Source: Flavobacteriaceae bacterium UBA4166 (GTDB lineage Bacteria > Bacteroidota > Bacteroidia > Flavobacteriales > Flavobacteriaceae). Taken from it: a stretch of 62,394 nucleotides of DNA. Below are positions 60,297-62,394 of the stretch, one piece after another (the stretch's first letter is position 1; every line of letters begins with the position of its first letter). A program made the position numbers and the translations under genes. The stretch spans positions 1,158-63,551 of the forward strand of contig DFVG01000011.1 in NCBI GenBank assembly GCA_002379985.1, written 5' to 3'. The notes beneath the pieces were generated by a model, which was not told the origin of the DNA, did not search any database, and saw only the letters and a list, made by a program, of their open reading frames with translations.

Positions 60297-60698
60297 TTAG
60301 TATACGTAACAAAGTACTTCTCCTCCTACATTCTGAGCTTGCGCCTGCTTTCCTGTCATTACTCCTGCGGAAGTCGACACGATGGCAATTCCCAATCCAT
60401 TGAGAATGCGCGGCATTTCTGAAGAACCTGAGTACTTACGTAAACCGGGTTTACTAATTCGTTGAATCTTTTTGATGACAGGATCTTTGGTCAACTTGTC
60501 GTACTTCAAAGCGATCTTAATGATTCCCTGAGGACCATTGTCGTCTTCAAATTTGTAGCTCAAGATGTACCCCTGATCAAAAAGGATCTTTGTGATCTCC
60601 TTTTTCAGGTTAGAAGCGGGTATTTCTACCACACGGTGTCCTGCACTAATAGCATTTCTAACTCGAGTTAGATAATCTGCAATTGGATCTGTTTTCAT
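60297..60698 (-). CDS. rpsH: Ribosomal protein uS8
   Basis: 30S protein that binds helix 21 of 16S rRNA and in Escherichia coli represses the spc operon. The 133 aa chain has DPIADYLTRVRNAISAGHRVVEIP and the C-terminal GIAIVSTSAGVMTGKQAQA segment with a conserved Ser-rich RNA site. A 65-base gap separates it from rpsN, with no obvious structure that I could confirm as an S8 site. Confidence 0.97.
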   Translation of the reverse strand: MKTDPIADYLTRVRNAISAGHRVVEIPASNLKKEITKILFDQGYILSYKFEDDNGPQGIIKIALKYDKLTKDPVIKKIQRISKPGLRKYSGSSEMPRILNGLGIAIVSTSAGVMTGKQAQAQNVGGEVLCYVY

Positions 60699-60763
60699 TT
60701 AGTTATAGTTACGGTAACGGTTTTCGTCGAACATCCGACAAACCTGAAACCCATTAAAATTTA

Positions 60764-61033
60764 TTACCAGCTGGCTTTACGCACCCCAGGAATCAATCCG
60801 TTATTCGCCATCTCACGAAACATAACACGTGAAACACCAAACTGACGCATATATCCTTTAGGCCTTCCCGTTAGCTTGCAACGATTGTGCAAACGAACCG
60901 GCGACGAGTTTTTTGGCAACTTCTGAAGTGCTTCCCAATCGCCTGCTTCTTTCAAAGCTTTGCGTTTTTCAGCATACTTCTTTACCATTTTTTGTCGTTT
61001 CACCTCGCGGGCTTTCATTGATTCTTTAGCCAT
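60764..61033 (-). CDS. rpsN: Ribosomal protein uS14, zinc-free form
   Basis: 30S head protein of 89 aa. The C-terminal part NRCKLTGRPKGYMRQFGVSRVMFREMA is the family core. The longer chain with a single Cys in this region is the zinc-independent form; the short CxxC...CxxC form is absent here. It starts one base after the rplE stop region. Confidence 0.96.
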   Translation of the reverse strand: MAKESMKAREVKRQKMVKKYAEKRKALKEAGDWEALQKLPKNSSPVRLHNRCKLTGRPKGYMRQFGVSRVMFREMANNGLIPGVRKASW

Positions 61034-61034
61034 C

Positions 61035-61586
61035 TTAGTTCTTTTTAAAAGGTAATCCTAATTCGGTTAATAATGATTTCGCTTCCTTATCGGTTTCCGC
61101 AGAAGTTACGAACGTAATGTTCATCCCTTCGATCTTCTTAACACGGTCAATATTCACTTCCGGGAAAATGATTTGTTCAGTAATTCCCAAAGAATAATTT
61201 CCTCTTCCGTCGAAACCGGTAGCGTTAATTCCGTTAAAGTCACGTACGTTAGGAAGTGCCGTTGTAATCAAACGGTCTAAAAATTCGTACATGCGCTCTC
61301 CGCGAAGGGTAACTTTTGCCCCAATAGGCATTCCCTTACGAAGTTTAAAGGTAGCAACGTCTTTCTTAGAAATCGTTGCGATCGCTTTCTGACCGGTAAT
61401 GTTAGAAAGCTCCTCTACGGAATTGTCGATCAACTTCTTATCAGCCACTGCTGCTCCAATTCCTCGAGAAACAACGATACGTTGCAACTTAGGAACTTGC
61501 ATTACATTCTTGTAGCCGAATTCATCGGTTAGGGCGTTTACAACACGCTCCTTATATTCTTGCTTAAGTCTTGGTGTGTATGCCAT
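61035..61586 (-). CDS. rplE: Ribosomal protein uL5
   Basis: 5S rRNA-binding 50S protein that touches the P-site tRNA. The 183 aa sequence has PRLKQEYKERVVNALTDEFG, RGIGAAV, the GMPIGAKVTLRGERMYEFLDRL region and the ending RSLLTELGLPF-like segment. It follows rplX by 2 bases. Confidence 0.98.
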   Translation of the reverse strand: MAYTPRLKQEYKERVVNALTDEFGYKNVMQVPKLQRIVVSRGIGAAVADKKLIDNSVEELSNITGQKAIATISKKDVATFKLRKGMPIGAKVTLRGERMYEFLDRLITTALPNVRDFNGINATGFDGRGNYSLGITEQIIFPEVNIDRVKKIEGMNITFVTSAETDKEAKSLLTELGLPFKKN

Positions 61587-61588
61587 AA

Positions 61589-61903
61589 CTATAATACTTG
61601 ATTCGATTTTTTTGCAAATCGTACTTTCTTACCATCCTCCATTCGGTATCCTACTCGGGTTGCTTCCCCAGACTTAGGATCTACTAATGAAAGGTTCGAA
61701 ATATGAATGGGAGCTTCCTTTTCAGCAATACCTCCTTGCGGATTTGCTGCACTAGGTTTTTCGTGCTTTTTCACGATGTTCACTCCTTCTACGATTGCTT
61801 TGTTTTTTTCACGGAAAACGCGCAAAACTTCTCCCTGTGAACCTTTGTGTTCACCGGCAGTAACGATCACCGTATCCCCTGATTTTATCTTAAGCTTTGC
61901 CAT
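61589..61903 (-). CDS. rplX: Ribosomal protein uL24
   Basis: 50S assembly-initiator protein with a KOW motif (KIKSGDTVIVTAGEHKGSQGEV), 104 aa. The C-terminal half HISNLSLVDPKSGEATRVGYR is typical. It lies between rplN and rplE. Confidence 0.97.
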   Translation of the reverse strand: MAKLKIKSGDTVIVTAGEHKGSQGEVLRVFREKNKAIVEGVNIVKKHEKPSAANPQGGIAEKEAPIHISNLSLVDPKSGEATRVGYRMEDGKKVRFAKKSNQVL

Positions 61904-61914
61904 CTTGTTTCGTA

Positions 61915-62283
61915 TTAAAGCACCTCAGGTGCCAATGATACTATTTTCATAAATTGCTTGTCTCGAAGCTCACGCGCTACAGGACCGAATACACGGGTTC
62001 CACGCATTTCTCCTTGTGGGTTCAATAATACACAAGCATTATCGTCAAAACGAATGTACGATCCGTCGGGACGACGTACTTCCTTTACGGTACGCACTAC
62101 CACGGCGGTAGATACAGCACCTTTTTTGATGTTTCCATTCGGAGTCGCTTCTTTTACAGTAACCACAATTTTATCTCCAATAGAGGCGTAACGCTTTTTG
62201 GTTCCGCCCAATACGCGAATACAAAGAACTTCTTTGGCTCCGGTATTGTCTGCTACTTTTAATTTCGATTCTTGTTGTACCAT
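61915..62283 (-). CDS. rplN: Ribosomal protein uL14
   Basis: 50S protein at the subunit interface, 122 aa. The start VQQESKLKVADNTGAKEVLCIRVLGG and the GTRVFGPVARELRDKQFMKIVSLAPEVL end match the family. It starts 2 bases after the stop of the partial rpsQ. Confidence 0.98.
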   Translation of the reverse strand: MVQQESKLKVADNTGAKEVLCIRVLGGTKKRYASIGDKIVVTVKEATPNGNIKKGAVSTAVVVRTVKEVRRPDGSYIRFDDNACVLLNPQGEMRGTRVFGPVARELRDKQFMKIVSLAPEVL

Positions 62284-62285
62284 GA

Positions 62286-62394
62286 TTACTTAGCTCTTTC
62301 TATGATTTCTACTAACCTCCAACACTTGGTTTTACTTAATGGACGCGTCTCCATGATGCGTACCGTATCGCCTTCGTTGCAGTCGTTTTTCTCG
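62286..62394 (-). CDS. rpsQ: Ribosomal protein uS17 (partial, C-terminal part)
   Basis: The last 35 codons of rpsQ, on the minus strand, run off the end of the window. The translation begins EKNDCNEGDTVRIMETRPLS, includes CWRLVEIIERAK and ends at the TAA 62288-62286. Context between (expected) rpmC upstream and rplN downstream agrees. The protein binds 16S rRNA early in 30S assembly. Confidence 0.93.
   Translation of the reverse strand, partial: EKNDCNEGDTVRIMETRPLSKTKCWRLVEIIERAK

Noticed and set aside
1..62394. CRISPR arrays, insertion sequences, prophage genes, tRNA or rRNA genes
   Set aside because: No regularly spaced repeats, transposase or integrase motifs, or tRNA-like sequences were seen in any gap; gaps are all under 300 bases.

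Overview
The window is about 62 kb of chromosome from a member of the Flavobacteriaceae (phylum Bacteroidota). The evidence is a fused SecDF, flavobacterial-type lipoproteins whose anchoring cysteine is followed by acidic residues, STN-containing TonB receptors with ECF sigma and FecR partners, zinc-ligand-poor bL36 and uS14 proteins, A/T-rich promoters of the TTG / TAnnTTTG type, and an almost complete lack of Shine-Dalgarno sequences. I see no insertion sequence, prophage, CRISPR array, tRNA or rRNA gene. No gene-free stretch exceeds 300 bases; the longest is about 264 bases, at 21436-21699.

Layout. 1-23 kb is housekeeping: cysS (5' end cut off), yidD, lgt with a DUF192 lipoprotein, secDF, mdh, gyrB, queE, a RidA-like lipoprotein, a HerA-like ATPase, several small membrane or stress-type proteins, an AI-2E-type permease, a DCC thiol oxidoreductase, a YkvA protein, folD-ffh and a succinate-semialdehyde-type dehydrogenase. 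23-40 kb is the accessory core. It holds two paralogous cell-surface signalling modules, each with an ECF sigma factor, a FecR anti-sigma factor and a TonB-dependent receptor, and each divergent from one or two surface-type lipoproteins. An M28 peptidase and a NarL-type two-component system lie between the modules. 40-46 kb is a run of single genes in alternating orientation (argS, a hypothetical, a small membrane protein, an SDR enzyme, two guanidino-modifying enzymes and a sugar acetyltransferase) whose stop codons abut or overlap. 46-51 kb carries gltA, eno and carA. 51-53.4 kb has three tandem secreted paralogues of unknown function. 53.4-62.4 kb is the spc/alpha ribosomal operon from rpsQ (cut off) to rplQ, on the minus strand.

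The most interesting result is in the signalling region. A 27-bp bipartite element, GGTRGG - 16 bp - TTGTT, occurs four times with identical spacing: in front of each divergent lipoprotein gene and in each sigma-fecR gap. All four copies end 19-26 bases before a start codon. It looks like the promoter recognised by the two ECF sigma factors, and it would link each lipoprotein to its receptor as one regulon. The lipoproteins share an N-terminal module of four YPV-type repeats with four conserved cysteines. In the second module this is fused to three lipocalin-like repeats, and a separate single-repeat lipoprotein lies next to it. I do not recognise this lipoprotein family. The pairs look like an uptake or sensing system with surface partners other than SusD; the substrate cannot be told from sequence.
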